A stretch of DNA of 64,000 nt from Bradyrhizobium erythrophlei (GCF_900129425.1 NZ_LT670817.1:992001-1056000), one strand, 5' to 3'; positions 6,949 through 16,412 are shown, numbered from the stretch's first letter. Translations and numbers: made by a program. Notes: generated by a model not told the origin, from the letters alone.

Positions 6949-9654
6949 ATGGATGATTTGTTGCGGGAGTTCCTGACCGAAACCAGCGAGAGCCTGGATA
7001 CGGTCGACAATCAACTGGTGCGGTTCGAGCAGGATCCGAACAACGCCAGGATACTCGATAATATCTTCCGCCTGGTTCACACCATCAAGGGCACCTGCGG
7101 CTTTCTGGGCCTGCCGCGGCTGGAAGCGCTGGCGCACGCCGGCGAGACCTTGATGGGCAAATTCCGAGACGGCATGCCGGTCACGGCCGACGCCGTCAGC
7201 CTGATTCTCGCCAGCATCGACCGCATCAAGGAAATTCTCGCCGGGCTTGAAGCCACGGAGGCCGAACCTGCGGGCGACGATCAGGATCTGATCGTCAAGC
7301 TTCAGGAGATGGTGGAGCGCGGGATGGCCGCGATGTCAGCGGCTCCTGTTCCTGCCAAGCCTGCGATCGAGCAGGGCACCCTGGTGCCCCAGATACTGGA
7401 GCGGCCATTGCGTCCCGGCGAAGTGTCGCTGGACGAACTGGAGCGGGCGTTCCGCGAGACCGCGATCGAGACTGCCCCCCCGCGCGCGGCCGTGGCCGCG
7501 CCACCGCCCGTGACGCCCGCGGCTGAGAAGCGCGCCGGGCTGCCGAAACAGCCGAAACCCGCGGCCGCCAAATCGGTGGTCGAGTCTGATGTGCCCGAGG
7601 CCGACAAAGTCGCCAACCAGTCGATCCGCGTCAATGTCGACACGCTGGAACACCTGATGACCATGGTGTCGGAACTGGTGCTGACCCGCAACCAGCTGCT
7701 CGAGATCTCCAGGCGCAACGAGGATACCGAGTTCAAGGTGCCGCTGCAGCGGCTGTCCAACGTCACCGCCGAGCTGCAGGAAGGCGTCATGAAGACGCGG
7801 ATGCAGCCGATCGGCAATGCCTGGCAGAAGCTGCCGCGCATCGTGCGCGACCTGTCCGGCGAACTGCACAAGCAGATCGAACTGGAGATGCACGGCGCCG
7901 ACACCGAGCTCGACCGGCAGGTGCTCGACCTGATCAAGGATCCCCTGACCCACATGGTGCGCAACTCGGCCGATCACGGGCTCGAGACCCCTGCCGAGCG
8001 GGCGGCCGCCGGCAAGCCCGAACAGGGCACCATCCGGCTGTCGGCCTATCACGAAGGCGGCCACATCATCATCTGCATTGCCGACAACGGCCGCGGCCTC
8101 GACACCGAGCGGATCAAGGCCAAGGCGGTGGCGAACGGTCTCGTCACCGAGGCCGAACTGGAGAAGATGACGGAAGCCCAGATCCACAAGTTCATCTTCG
8201 CGCCGGGCTTCTCCACCGCCGCCGCGGTCACATCGGTGTCCGGGCGCGGCGTCGGCATGGACGTGGTGCGCACCAATATCGACCAGATCGGCGGCACCAT
8301 CGACGTCAAGTCGGTGGCCGGCGAAGGCTCCAGCGTCACCATCAAGATCCCGCTGACGCTCGCCATCGTCTCGGCGCTGATCGTGGAAGCCGCCGGCGAC
8401 CGCTTTGCCATTCCGCAGCTGGCGGTAGTCGAGCTGGTTCGGGCCCGGGCCAACTCCGAGCACCGCATCGAGCGCATCAAGGATACCGCGGTATTGCGGC
8501 TGCGCAACAAGCTGTTGCCGCTGATGCACCTGAAGAAGCTGCTCAAGATCGACGACGGCTCCTCTTCCGATCCGGAGAACGGTTTTATCGTGGTGACCCA
8601 GGTTGGCAGCCAGACCTTCGGCATCGTGGTCGACGGCGTGTTCCACACCGAGGAAATCGTGGTCAAGCCGATGTCGACCAAGCTGCGCCACATCGAGATG
8701 TTCTCCGGCAACACCATCCTCGGCGATGGCGCCGTGATCATGATCATCGATCCCAACGGCATTGCCAAGGCGCTCGGCGCCGCCGGCACGGCCGCCCATG
8801 AGATGTCGGACGAGAGCGCCGCGATGCGCGCCTCTTCCGCCGAACAATTGACCTCGCTGCTGGTGTTCCGCGCCGGCTCGACCCAGCCCAAGGCGGTGCT
8901 GCTGGCGTTGGTCACCCGGCTGGAAGAGATCGCCATCGACAAGATCGAACTCTCCAACGGCCGCCATATGGTGCAGTACCGCGACCAGCTGATGCCGCTG
9001 GTGCAGATGTCCGGCGTCAGCGTCCAGACCTCGGGCGCCCAGCCGATCCTGGTGTTCGCCGACGATCACCGTTCGATGGGGCTCGTGGTCGACGAGATCA
9101 TCGACATCGTCGAGGAGCGGCTCAACATCGAGGTCGCCGGCTCCCAGGAGGGCATTCTCGGCTCTGCCGTGATCAAGGGCCAGGCCACCGAGGTGATCGA
9201 CGTCGGCCACTTCCTGCCGATGGCGTTCGCCGACTGGTTCAGCCGCAAGGAGATGCAGCCCTCGAAGAGCTCGCAATCGATCCTTTTGGTCGACGACAGC
9301 GCGTTCTTCCGCAACATGCTGGCGCCGGTGTTGAAGGCGGCGGGCTACAAGGTGCGGGTGGCTCCCAATGCGCAGGAGGGCCTGGTGGCGCTGCGCTCGG
9401 GCCAGACCTTCGATGTGGTGCTGACCGACATCGAAATGCCCGACATGAACGGCTTCGAATTCGCCGAGACCATCCGGGCCGACCAGCACCTGAGCGCGAT
9501 GCCGATCATCGCGCTGTCCTCGATGGTGTCGCCGGCAGCGATCGAGCGCGGCCGGCTGGCCGGCTTCTACGATTACGTCGGCAAGTTCGACCGCCCCGGC
9601 CTGATCGCGGCCTTGAAGGAACAGACCGCCGAACTCCACCGGGCTGCGGCATGA
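6949..9654 (+). CDS. cheA: chemotaxis histidine kinase CheA with C-terminal receiver
   Basis: 901 residues from the ATG at 6949, which starts the canonical CheA N-terminus MDDLLREFLTETSESLD and has GAAGG about 10 bases upstream; a GTG at 6928 is the alternative. Domains: HPt with phospho-His44 (LVHTIKGTCGFLG), a Pro/Ala linker, the dimerisation domain (about 230-300), HATPase_c with N-box DPLTHMVRNSADHGLE, G1 IADNGRGLD and G2 GRGVGMDVV, two CheW-like domains (about 470-600 and 630-765), and a C-terminal receiver (about 775-895; ILLVDDSAFFRNM, LTDIEMPDMNGFE). It phosphorylates CheY and CheB. The receiver may act as a phosphate sink. First gene of the che operon. Confidence 0.95.
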   Translation: MDDLLREFLTETSESLDTVDNQLVRFEQDPNNARILDNIFRLVHTIKGTCGFLGLPRLEALAHAGETLMGKFRDGMPVTADAVSLILASIDRIKEILAGLEATEAEPAGDDQDLIVKLQEMVERGMAAMSAAPVPAKPAIEQGTLVPQILERPLRPGEVSLDELERAFRETAIETAPPRAAVAAPPPVTPAAEKRAGLPKQPKPAAAKSVVESDVPEADKVANQSIRVNVDTLEHLMTMVSELVLTRNQLLEISRRNEDTEFKVPLQRLSNVTAELQEGVMKTRMQPIGNAWQKLPRIVRDLSGELHKQIELEMHGADTELDRQVLDLIKDPLTHMVRNSADHGLETPAERAAAGKPEQGTIRLSAYHEGGHIIICIADNGRGLDTERIKAKAVANGLVTEAELEKMTEAQIHKFIFAPGFSTAAAVTSVSGRGVGMDVVRTNIDQIGGTIDVKSVAGEGSSVTIKIPLTLAIVSALIVEAAGDRFAIPQLAVVELVRARANSEHRIERIKDTAVLRLRNKLLPLMHLKKLLKIDDGSSSDPENGFIVVTQVGSQTFGIVVDGVFHTEEIVVKPMSTKLRHIEMFSGNTILGDGAVIMIIDPNGIAKALGAAGTAAHEMSDESAAMRASSAEQLTSLLVFRAGSTQPKAVLLALVTRLEEIAIDKIELSNGRHMVQYRDQLMPLVQMSGVSVQTSGAQPILVFADDHRSMGLVVDEIIDIVEERLNIEVAGSQEGILGSAVIKGQATEVIDVGHFLPMAFADWFSRKEMQPSKSSQSILLVDDSAFFRNMLAPVLKAAGYKVRVAPNAQEGLVALRSGQTFDVVLTDIEMPDMNGFEFAETIRADQHLSAMPIIALSSMVSPAAIERGRLAGFYDYVGKFDRPGLIAALKEQTAELHRAAA

Positions 9655-9688
9655 AACAAGTTCAGCCGGACGGCATGAGGTATCCAGC

Positions 9689-10159
9689 ATGACCAGCAAG
9701 ACCGAAACCACCGAAGGCGCCGTTGGCGAATTCGTCACCGCGGTCATCGGCGGCCAGCTGTTCGGCTTGCCGATCTCGCGGGTCCAGGACGTGTTCATGC
9801 CGGAGCGGCTGACGCGGGTGCCGCTGTCGCCGGGCGAGATCGCCGGCGTGCTCAATCTGCGCGGCCGTATCGTCACGGTGGTGGACATGCGCGCCCGTCT
9901 CGGCCTGCCGAAGAACGACGACGGCAAGCCGCCGATGGCGGTGGGCGTCGACCTGCGCGGCGAATCCTACGGCCTCCTGATCGATCAGATCGGCGAAGTG
10001 CTCAAGCTCGCCGACGACGGCCGCGAGGAAAACCCCGTCAACCTCGATCCCCGCATGGCCAAACTCGCCGGCGGCGTGCATCGCCTTGACGGCCAGCTCA
10101 TGGTCGTTCTCGACGTCGATCGCGTCCTCGAAATCGTTCCTGATATGCAGGCGGCGTAA
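9689..10159 (+). CDS. cheW: chemotaxis coupling protein CheW
   Basis: 156 residues, a single CheW domain. Typical phrases are VIGGQLFGLPISRVQDVF, GVLNLRGRIVTVVDMRARLGLP and YGLLIDQIGEVLKL. CheW couples CheA to methyl-accepting receptors at the inner membrane. It starts 34 bp after cheA and probably shares its transcript. Confidence 0.95.
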   Translation: MTSKTETTEGAVGEFVTAVIGGQLFGLPISRVQDVFMPERLTRVPLSPGEIAGVLNLRGRIVTVVDMRARLGLPKNDDGKPPMAVGVDLRGESYGLLIDQIGEVLKLADDGREENPVNLDPRMAKLAGGVHRLDGQLMVVLDVDRVLEIVPDMQAA

Positions 10160-10233
10160 GGAATATTAGCGGGCAGGTCGTAAACTCGATCTGCATTTGA
10201 AAATGTCCCTTCCGGGAAGAAGCAGAGGCTAAA

Positions 10234-10599
10234 ATGAGAACATGTCTTGTTGTCGATGACTCAAGCGTCATTCGCAAGGTCGCAAGGCGCATCTTGGAAG
10301 GCCTGAATTTCCAGATCGTCGAAGCCGAGGACGGCGAGAAGGCGCTGGAAGTCTGCAAGCGCGGGTTGCCCGATGCCATCCTGCTCGACTGGAACATGCC
10401 GGTCATGGACGGCTATGAGTTTCTCGGCAATCTGCGCCGGATGCCCGGCGGCGATCAGCCCAAGGTGGTGTTCTGCACCACCGAGAACGACGTCGCGCAC
10501 ATCGCGCGCGCGCTGCACGCCGGCGCCAACGAATACATCATGAAGCCGTTCGACAAGGACATCGTCACGGCCAAGTTCCAGGAAGTTGGCCTGATCTGA
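10234..10599 (+). CDS. cheY: chemotaxis response regulator CheY
   Basis: 121 residues, a single receiver domain: acidic pair Asp8/Asp9 (VVDDSSVIRKVARRI), phospho-acceptor Asp52 (LLDWNMPVMDGYEF), and Lys104 in YIMKPFDKD. All switch residues are present. Phospho-CheY binds the flagellar motor switch. It lies 74 bp after cheW in the che operon. A cell-cycle single-domain regulator (DivK type) is the alternative, but the position between cheW and cheB favours CheY. Confidence 0.9.
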   Translation: MRTCLVVDDSSVIRKVARRILEGLNFQIVEAEDGEKALEVCKRGLPDAILLDWNMPVMDGYEFLGNLRRMPGGDQPKVVFCTTENDVAHIARALHAGANEYIMKPFDKDIVTAKFQEVGLI

Positions 10600-10681
10600 T
10601 CTGTCCGTTTCGATCCGGCGGCTGAACTGCCTTCGGCGTTATCGTTTCCATCGTGCCGCCTTCGGCCGGATCTGGTGAATA

Positions 10682-11842
10682 ATGAGTGTTGCGTTGGCAA
10701 GTTGCTCGACCTCCAGTACGACGCGGCAAGAGCCGCTGCGGGTGATGGTGGTCGATGACTCCGTGGTTATTCGCGGATTGATATCGCGCTGGATCGCGTC
10801 CGAACCCGACATGGTTGTCGCGGCCTCGCTGCGCACCGGCCGTGACGCCGTCAACCAGATCGATCGCGTCAATCCCGACGTCGCCGTGCTCGATATCGAA
10901 ATGCCGGAGCTTGACGGCATTTCGGCGCTGCCCCTGCTGCTGGCGAAGAAACGCAACCTGATCATCATCATGGCGTCGACCCTGACCCGCCGTAACGCGG
11001 AGATCAGCTTCAAGGCACTGTCGCTTGGCGCTTCGGACTACATTCCAAAGCCCGAAAGCACCCGCGAACCCGCTGCCGCCGAGACGTTTCACCACGATCT
11101 GATTCAGAAAATCCGCTCGCTCGGCGCCAAGGTCCGCCGCACCGTGCCGGCAACAGCAAGTCCTCCGCTGGCGCCGGCGCTGGAACGGTCGCGTGAGCCG
11201 CAGCCGCGGTCGCCGCTGGCGCAGCCGCAACTGACGCATCGTGCGTTCAGCACGCAGGCGCCGCGCGTGCTCGTGATCGGATCATCGACGGGCGGCCCGC
11301 AGGCGCTGATGGCGCTAGTCACCGACCTCGGTCCCGTGATCGATCGGTTTCCGGTGCTGATCACGCAACATATGCCGCCGACCTTCACGACGATTCTCGC
11401 CGAGCATCTGGCGCGCTCGAGCCACCGGCCGGCGCACGAAGCCGTCGATGGCGAGATCGTCAGGGCCGGTACGATCTATCTGGCACCGGGCGGCCGCCAC
11501 ATGCGCGTCGCGCGCCACGGCGCCGAGGTTGCGATCGCGCTCGATGATGGACCGCCGGTGAATTTCTGCAAACCCGCGGTCGACCCGTTGTTCACTTCCG
11601 CGATCGACGTCTGGCAGGGCGGCGTTCTGGCTGTCGTGCTGACCGGCATGGGTTCGGACGGGACGCGCGGCGGCAAGGAGATCGTGGCGGCCGGCGGCAA
11701 CGTGATCGCCCAGGACGAAGCCTCGAGCGTGGTGTGGGGAATGCCCGGTGCGGCGGCCAATGCCGGGATTTGCGCGGCCGTGCTGCCGCTCAATCAGATC
11801 GCGCAGAAACTGGTTCGGGTGTTTTCGGGAGACCGTTCGTGA
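10682..11842 (+). CDS. cheB: chemotaxis methylesterase/deamidase CheB
   Basis: 386 residues. The receiver domain (VMVVDDSVVIRGLI; phospho-Asp71 in LDIEMPELDG) is joined by a Pro/Arg linker (about 150-195) to a CheB methylesterase domain with an intact catalytic triad: Ser202 (IGSSTGGPQAL), His230 (LITQHMPPTFT) and Asp326 (LTGMGSDGTRGG). It removes methyl groups from chemoreceptors after activation by CheA. Its last 4 bases overlap the cheR start, suggesting translational coupling. Confidence 0.95.
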   Translation: MSVALASCSTSSTTRQEPLRVMVVDDSVVIRGLISRWIASEPDMVVAASLRTGRDAVNQIDRVNPDVAVLDIEMPELDGISALPLLLAKKRNLIIIMASTLTRRNAEISFKALSLGASDYIPKPESTREPAAAETFHHDLIQKIRSLGAKVRRTVPATASPPLAPALERSREPQPRSPLAQPQLTHRAFSTQAPRVLVIGSSTGGPQALMALVTDLGPVIDRFPVLITQHMPPTFTTILAEHLARSSHRPAHEAVDGEIVRAGTIYLAPGGRHMRVARHGAEVAIALDDGPPVNFCKPAVDPLFTSAIDVWQGGVLAVVLTGMGSDGTRGGKEIVAAGGNVIAQDEASSVVWGMPGAAANAGICAAVLPLNQIAQKLVRVFSGDRS

Positions 11843-12696
11843 CGTCGGACTATGAGTTCTTGCGCAAGCTTCTGAAAGAGAGTTCCGGCCTGGACCTGTC
11901 TACCGACAAGCAATATCTGGTGGAAAGCCGGTTGATGCCGCTGGCGCGAAGAGCCGGTCTGCCCGGAATTGCCGAACTGGTCGCAAAGATAAAGAGTGGA
12001 TCCGACGCGCTGACGTCAGACGTGGTCGAGGCGATGACCACCAACGAGACATTCTTTTTCCGCGACAAGCTTCCGTTCGATCATCTGCGCGAGGAGCTGC
12101 TGCCGGCCCTGGTGCAGGCGCGCGCCGGCCGCCGCAGCCTGCGGATCTGGTCGGCGGCCTCTTCGACCGGGCAGGAGCCGTATTCGATCGCGATGTGCGT
12201 CAAGGAATTCGCGGCGCTGGCGGGCTGGCGAATTGAAATCATTGCGACCGACCTGTCGCAGGCGGTGCTCGAGAAATCCAGAGCCGGCATCTTCAGCCAG
12301 TTCGAAGTCCAGCGCGGCTTGCCGATCCAGATGCTGGTCAAGTATTTCGCGCAGGTCGGCGAGTTGTGGCAGCTCAACGCCGATATCCGCGCCATGGTGC
12401 AGCACCGGCAGCTGAACCTGCTGCAGGATTTTTCGCATCTCGGAACGTTCGACGTGATCTTCTGCCGCAACGTCATGATCTATTTCGACCAGGACACCAA
12501 GGCCGGCATCTTCGACCGTCTTGCCAGGGTGCTCGAACCCGATGGCGGACTGGCGCTGGGCGCCGCAGAATCCGTGCTCGGTATCTCCGACGCCTTCAAG
12601 CCCTATCCGGACCGGCGCGGACTTTACCACCCGAACCCGGCGCGCGCCGCGCGCGCGGGTGCTGCGTCGGCGATGAAGGCGGTTGCTGCGCGCTAG
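11839..12696 (+). CDS. cheR: chemotaxis methyltransferase CheR
   Basis: 285 residues from GTG at 11839, which overlaps the cheB stop (GTGA); starts further upstream would lie deep inside cheB. The N-terminal helical domain (DYEFLRKLLKESSGLDLS; NETFFFRD) is followed by a SAM-binding domain (IWSAASSTGQEPYSIAM, IIATDLSQAVL, DVIFCRNVMIYFD). It methylates receptor glutamates using SAM. Its TAG stop (12694-12696) lies inside the start of a 203-bp direct repeat, so the last Arg codon and stop may have been supplied by the repeat. Confidence 0.95.
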   Translation: MTSDYEFLRKLLKESSGLDLSTDKQYLVESRLMPLARRAGLPGIAELVAKIKSGSDALTSDVVEAMTTNETFFFRDKLPFDHLREELLPALVQARAGRRSLRIWSAASSTGQEPYSIAMCVKEFAALAGWRIEIIATDLSQAVLEKSRAGIFSQFEVQRGLPIQMLVKYFAQVGELWQLNADIRAMVQHRQLNLLQDFSHLGTFDVIFCRNVMIYFDQDTKAGIFDRLARVLEPDGGLALGAAESVLGISDAFKPYPDRRGLYHPNPARAARAGAASAMKAVAAR

Positions 12697-12894
12697 AACA
12701 CGGCGTGGACTCGTCAGCACTTTGCGGGATACCGCGTTATGGTCGCGATCTGTCCGCAACATCATTGTTCCCTGTTGCCCTCGATGCAGGCTCTGCGGGA
12801 AGTGGTCCGCCGTGGAGCCGCCAGTGCTCAAAATAACTTCTGCTTTCGGGGCATGACGGCCGTGGCCGGACTTCCCGCTGGCTCGCCCCGGTCG
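12692..12894. repeat. 203-bp direct repeat, left copy
   Basis: The segment beginning gctagaaca is repeated in the same orientation at 16051-16253 with about 10-11 mismatches (about 95% identity) and no gaps. The left copy starts in the last codon of cheR and ends 3 bp before the ATG at 12898. No transposase, terminal inverted repeat or long ORF was seen inside. The pair brackets a single gene of about 3.1 kb. Confidence 0.9.
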
Positions 12895-12897
12895 TGA

Positions 12898-15800
12898 ATG
12901 ACCCCGAAGCGGACTTGGCTTGCAGGAATTTCGCCTCGCCAAGTAGGGGGGGAGATCGATCTAACTCCGCCCACGCCAAGCGCGGCCCGATGGCAGGCTC
13001 CGCACCGAACACTGGATCGTGTCCACGCGGCGGGCGCGCGACTTTCGTCACCTGTGGAACCCAATCCCCTCGGGTTTCAAATTCATGTCATTCCGCCGAA
13101 TGCCACGCTGACCCTTGAAGGCGACGTGCTGCGGGTTTCCATGCCCGCCCCCGCGCGGGAGTATCGCCGCCCCATCGACACGTTTTTTGCCTCCCTTGCG
13201 GAGAATCAGGAAGACTGCGCCGTCGGCATTATCTTGTCGGGTGTCGGCAGCGACGGATCGCTGGGGATCAAGGCGATCAAGGAGCATGGCGGCTTCACGC
13301 TCGCTCAGGCGGAATTCGACGAAACCGCGATGATCGGGATGCCGCGCAGCGCGGCGGCGACGGGTCTGGTCGATCACGTCGCATCGGTCGAGAAGCTCCC
13401 TGCGAAGCTCCTCGAACATCAGGCTTATTTAGCCAAGGTCGAGGAGCGAAAGGGTACAGACGGCGCGCGCGACGACGTCCGGGAAAGTCTGGCGGCGATC
13501 ACCACCGTGCTGCGCAAGCGCCTCAAGCACGACTTCAGCGGCTACAAGCAAAACACCATGGTCCGGCGCATCCAGCGCCGGATGCAGGTGCTCCAGATCG
13601 AAGCCGTTCCCGCCTATGCCGAGCATTTGCGGCGGGAGCCGTCGGAAGGCGACGCGCTGTTTCGCGAACTCCTGATCGGAGTAACGCAATTTTTCCGCGA
13701 CGAGGATTCATTCGAGGCGCTGAAAGCGAACTTGCTGCCGTCGCTGTTGGCCGCCAGGGAGGCCGGCGATCCGTTTCGGGTCTGGGTCGCCGGCTGCGCC
13801 TCAGGAGAAGAGGTTTATTCCATCGCCATCCTGTTGCAGGAGGCCATCGGAGCGCACCGCACCGACGCCACAGTAACGATTTTTGGGACCGACATCGATC
13901 CACAGGCCATTGCGTTTGCCCGCGCCGCCCGTTTTCGCAGGATGGACGGCATTTCACCTGAACGGCTACAACGCTGGTTTGTGAAGAACGGCGAGGATTA
14001 CCTTCCGACCCACGCCATCCGCGACATGTGCGTATTTTCCGAACACAATCTGATCAGAGACCCGCCGTTTTCCAAGATCGATCTGATCTCCTGCCGCAAC
14101 GTGCTGATCTACATGGAAAACGACTTCCAGCACCGGGTCATGCAGACATTCCATTATGCGCTTCGGTCGGGCGGATATCTGTTCATCGGACCATCGGAAA
14201 GCATCAGCCGCGAATCGCGGCTGTTCAGCGTTGCTGACAAGAAGCATCGCGTCCTCCAGCGCGATGACAGCGTGAGAGCGGCGCTTCCGGACTTTCAGCC
14301 TCACTCCAGGGCGGCCGCGACAGTGCAGGCGCCTGCCGTCCGCGAGGACCAGATCGACAAAAGCGCGCGTCGCGTCATGGCGAAGCATTCTCCCGCATAT
14401 TTTGTCGTCGACCGCCACCACAATATCGTGCGCTTTTCCGGAGGTGAGACCGGCCGCTATCTCGAACCGTCGGAAGGCAACGCCAGCCTGAACTTCTTCG
14501 CCAATCTGGCAAGAAGCCTGCGACCGCAAGTGCGGCGCGCCGTCGAGGGCGCATTTGCCACCGGCAGGATGGTCGAAGAGGAGAATTTGAGGATCGAAAA
14601 CGGCGGCCAGTTCGTGGACCTCCTGGTCGAGCCGATCGCCGAGTTGGGAAAGCCGATCGGCATGGTCGTGGTGGGGTTTCGCGAAGGCCGGCCGCGAACC
14701 GAGCCGGCGCGCGACGGAGAAGCGTCGTCGGCCACCTTGCGCGATGTTGAGGCGCTCGGGCAAGAATTGCGCACCCTGCAGATTCGTCATCAGGCCACCA
14801 GCGATGAACTGGAAAGCCAGCTCGAAAACATGAAGTCGGTGATGGAGGAATACCAATCGGTCAACGAAGAGCTTCAATCGTCCAATGAGGAATTGGAGAC
14901 TGCCAAGGAGGAAATGCAATCGGTGAACGAAGAGCTTCAGACCATCAACGGCGAACTGCATGGCAAGAACGACCTCTTGATGCAGGCCAACAACGACCTG
15001 CAGAATCTCCTCGACAGCACCCAGATTGCGACTATTTTCCTAGATGACGACCTGCGCCTCAGGAATTTCACGCCGGCGGCGATGGAAGTATTTTCCTTGC
15101 GGGACAGCGACCGTGGCCGTCCGATGACGGATATCATGTCGCTGCTTTCCTACGACAAACTCCGCGAGGACGTCAGGATCGTTCAGCGCACCCTGAGCGT
15201 CGTGGAGCACCAACTCGATCTGAAGGACGAGAGCGCGACCTACATCATGCGGATGCGGCCGTATCGCACCGTTGCAAACGTGATTTCCGGCGTGGTCTTG
15301 ACCTTCAACAACGTGACCGAGCCGAAGCGGCAAAACGAGCATCTGCAAATCCTGATGCAGGAATTGCAACACCGCACCAACAACCTCTTCACTGTGATTC
15401 AGGCCATGGCGCGCCAGACGGCGCGGACCAGCACGACTTTTGGCGAATTTGAAACGCAGTTCGGTTCGAGAGTACAGGGCCTGGCCCAATCCAATGCCTT
15501 GCTTATCGATCAGGACTGGAAGGGCGTCTCGCTGGACAAGCTCATCGAAACCCAGCTTGCGCCGTTCGTCGGCGCCGACACGATGCGGATCGAGGCGGTT
15601 GGGCCGCAGGTCAGGCTCGCGGCCGGCGCCGTGCAGACCCTCGGGCTGGCGCTACACGAACTCGCGACCAATGCCTCGAAATATGGCGCGCTGTCAGCGC
15701 CCGGCGGCAGGGTCGTGCTGAGTTGGAGCTTCGAAGACAAGAACGGCGCTCCCGAATCGTTTCGGATTGAATGGCGCGAAGAGGGCGGACCTCCGGTCAA

Positions 15801-15948
15801 ACCGTCAACACGCAAAGGCTTCGGCCGTTTTGTCACCGATCAGATGGTAACGCGCGCGCTCAATGCGACCGTCGAAACCGACCTTGCATCGGAAGGATTG
15901 CGATGGAGGCTGCAAATGCTGGCAAGCGAGGCTCGTGCTCCGGCATGA
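12898..15948 (+). CDS. hybrid CheB/CheR/PAS/HWE-kinase protein with truncated CheB domain
   Basis: 1016 residues. Residues 1 to about 60 look like read-through of unrelated DNA (Pro/Arg/Ala-rich, no homology recognised). True CheB sequence begins near HVIPPNATLTLEGDVLRVS and keeps the Asp region (ILSGVGSDGSLGIKAI), but the part with catalytic Ser and His is missing. Then a CheR domain (about 195-460; NTMVRRIQRRMQ, GVTQFFRDED, VWVAGCASGEEVYSIAI, ISCRNVLIYME), a PAS region, a long coiled coil (about 620-700), a second PAS (about 705-815) and an HWE/HisKA_2-type kinase domain with LQHRTNNLFTVIQAMARQT and LALHELATNASKYGAL. CheR and kinase parts look intact; methylesterase activity is not expected. 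It may still be translated, or be a decaying gene. Confidence 0.8.
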   Translation: MTPKRTWLAGISPRQVGGEIDLTPPTPSAARWQAPHRTLDRVHAAGARLSSPVEPNPLGFQIHVIPPNATLTLEGDVLRVSMPAPAREYRRPIDTFFASLAENQEDCAVGIILSGVGSDGSLGIKAIKEHGGFTLAQAEFDETAMIGMPRSAAATGLVDHVASVEKLPAKLLEHQAYLAKVEERKGTDGARDDVRESLAAITTVLRKRLKHDFSGYKQNTMVRRIQRRMQVLQIEAVPAYAEHLRREPSEGDALFRELLIGVTQFFRDEDSFEALKANLLPSLLAAREAGDPFRVWVAGCASGEEVYSIAILLQEAIGAHRTDATVTIFGTDIDPQAIAFARAARFRRMDGISPERLQRWFVKNGEDYLPTHAIRDMCVFSEHNLIRDPPFSKIDLISCRNVLIYMENDFQHRVMQTFHYALRSGGYLFIGPSESISRESRLFSVADKKHRVLQRDDSVRAALPDFQPHSRAAATVQAPAVREDQIDKSARRVMAKHSPAYFVVDRHHNIVRFSGGETGRYLEPSEGNASLNFFANLARSLRPQVRRAVEGAFATGRMVEEENLRIENGGQFVDLLVEPIAELGKPIGMVVVGFREGRPRTEPARDGEASSATLRDVEALGQELRTLQIRHQATSDELESQLENMKSVMEEYQSVNEELQSSNEELETAKEEMQSVNEELQTINGELHGKNDLLMQANNDLQNLLDSTQIATIFLDDDLRLRNFTPAAMEVFSLRDSDRGRPMTDIMSLLSYDKLREDVRIVQRTLSVVEHQLDLKDESATYIMRMRPYRTVANVISGVVLTFNNVTEPKRQNEHLQILMQELQHRTNNLFTVIQAMARQTARTSTTFGEFETQFGSRVQGLAQSNALLIDQDWKGVSLDKLIETQLAPFVGADTMRIEAVGPQVRLAAGAVQTLGLALHELATNASKYGALSAPGGRVVLSWSFEDKNGAPESFRIEWREEGGPPVKPSTRKGFGRFVTDQMVTRALNATVETDLASEGLRWRLQMLASEARAPA

Positions 15949-16050
15949 TCCGATCTTCGGACGCTGGCGTTGAAAAGCTCATACTCAATCGTGTTGTGGT
16001 CGGGATTCGAAACGGCAGGCTGATCAAACAATTTACCGCTGGTCAGATTA

Positions 16051-16253
16051 GCTAGAACAGGGCGTGGACTCGTCAGCACTTTGCGGGATACCGCGTTATG
16101 GTCGCGATCTGTCCGCAACATCATTGTTCCCTGTTGCCCTCGATGCAGGCTCTGCGGGAAGTGGCCTGCCGTGGAGCCGCCAGTGCTCAAAATAACTTCC
16201 GCTTTCCGGGCATGACGGCCGTGGCCGAACTTTCCGCCGGCTCGCCCTGTTCG
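16051..16253. repeat. 203-bp direct repeat, right copy
   Basis: Right partner of 12692-12894, starting gctagaaca about 100 bp after the hybrid kinase stop. Differences cluster near positions 160-200 of the repeat. The stretch 15949-16715 holds this repeat, a gene remnant (16413-16600) and otherwise no gene I can support. Confidence 0.9.
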
Positions 16254-16412
16254 CTTTTGATCCCGGCTCGGACATTGGCCCTTTTCAACGTAAGGTCGCG
16301 CAGAGGCTCCGCCGACCTGGTGAAAAAGGCGGATGAGCGCCCGCGGGCTGATGGATGCGCCGCGTTGTCCATAACGAATCCGGCCCGCTGTTTCGGGATC
16401 GACTGAACGAAA

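Noticed and set aside
7336..9927. 863-codon open frame on the minus strand across cheA and cheW
   Set aside because: Antisense shadow of a high-GC coding region: His/Asp/Gly/Arg-rich translation with no recognisable domain; cheA and cheW on the plus strand have full domain sets.
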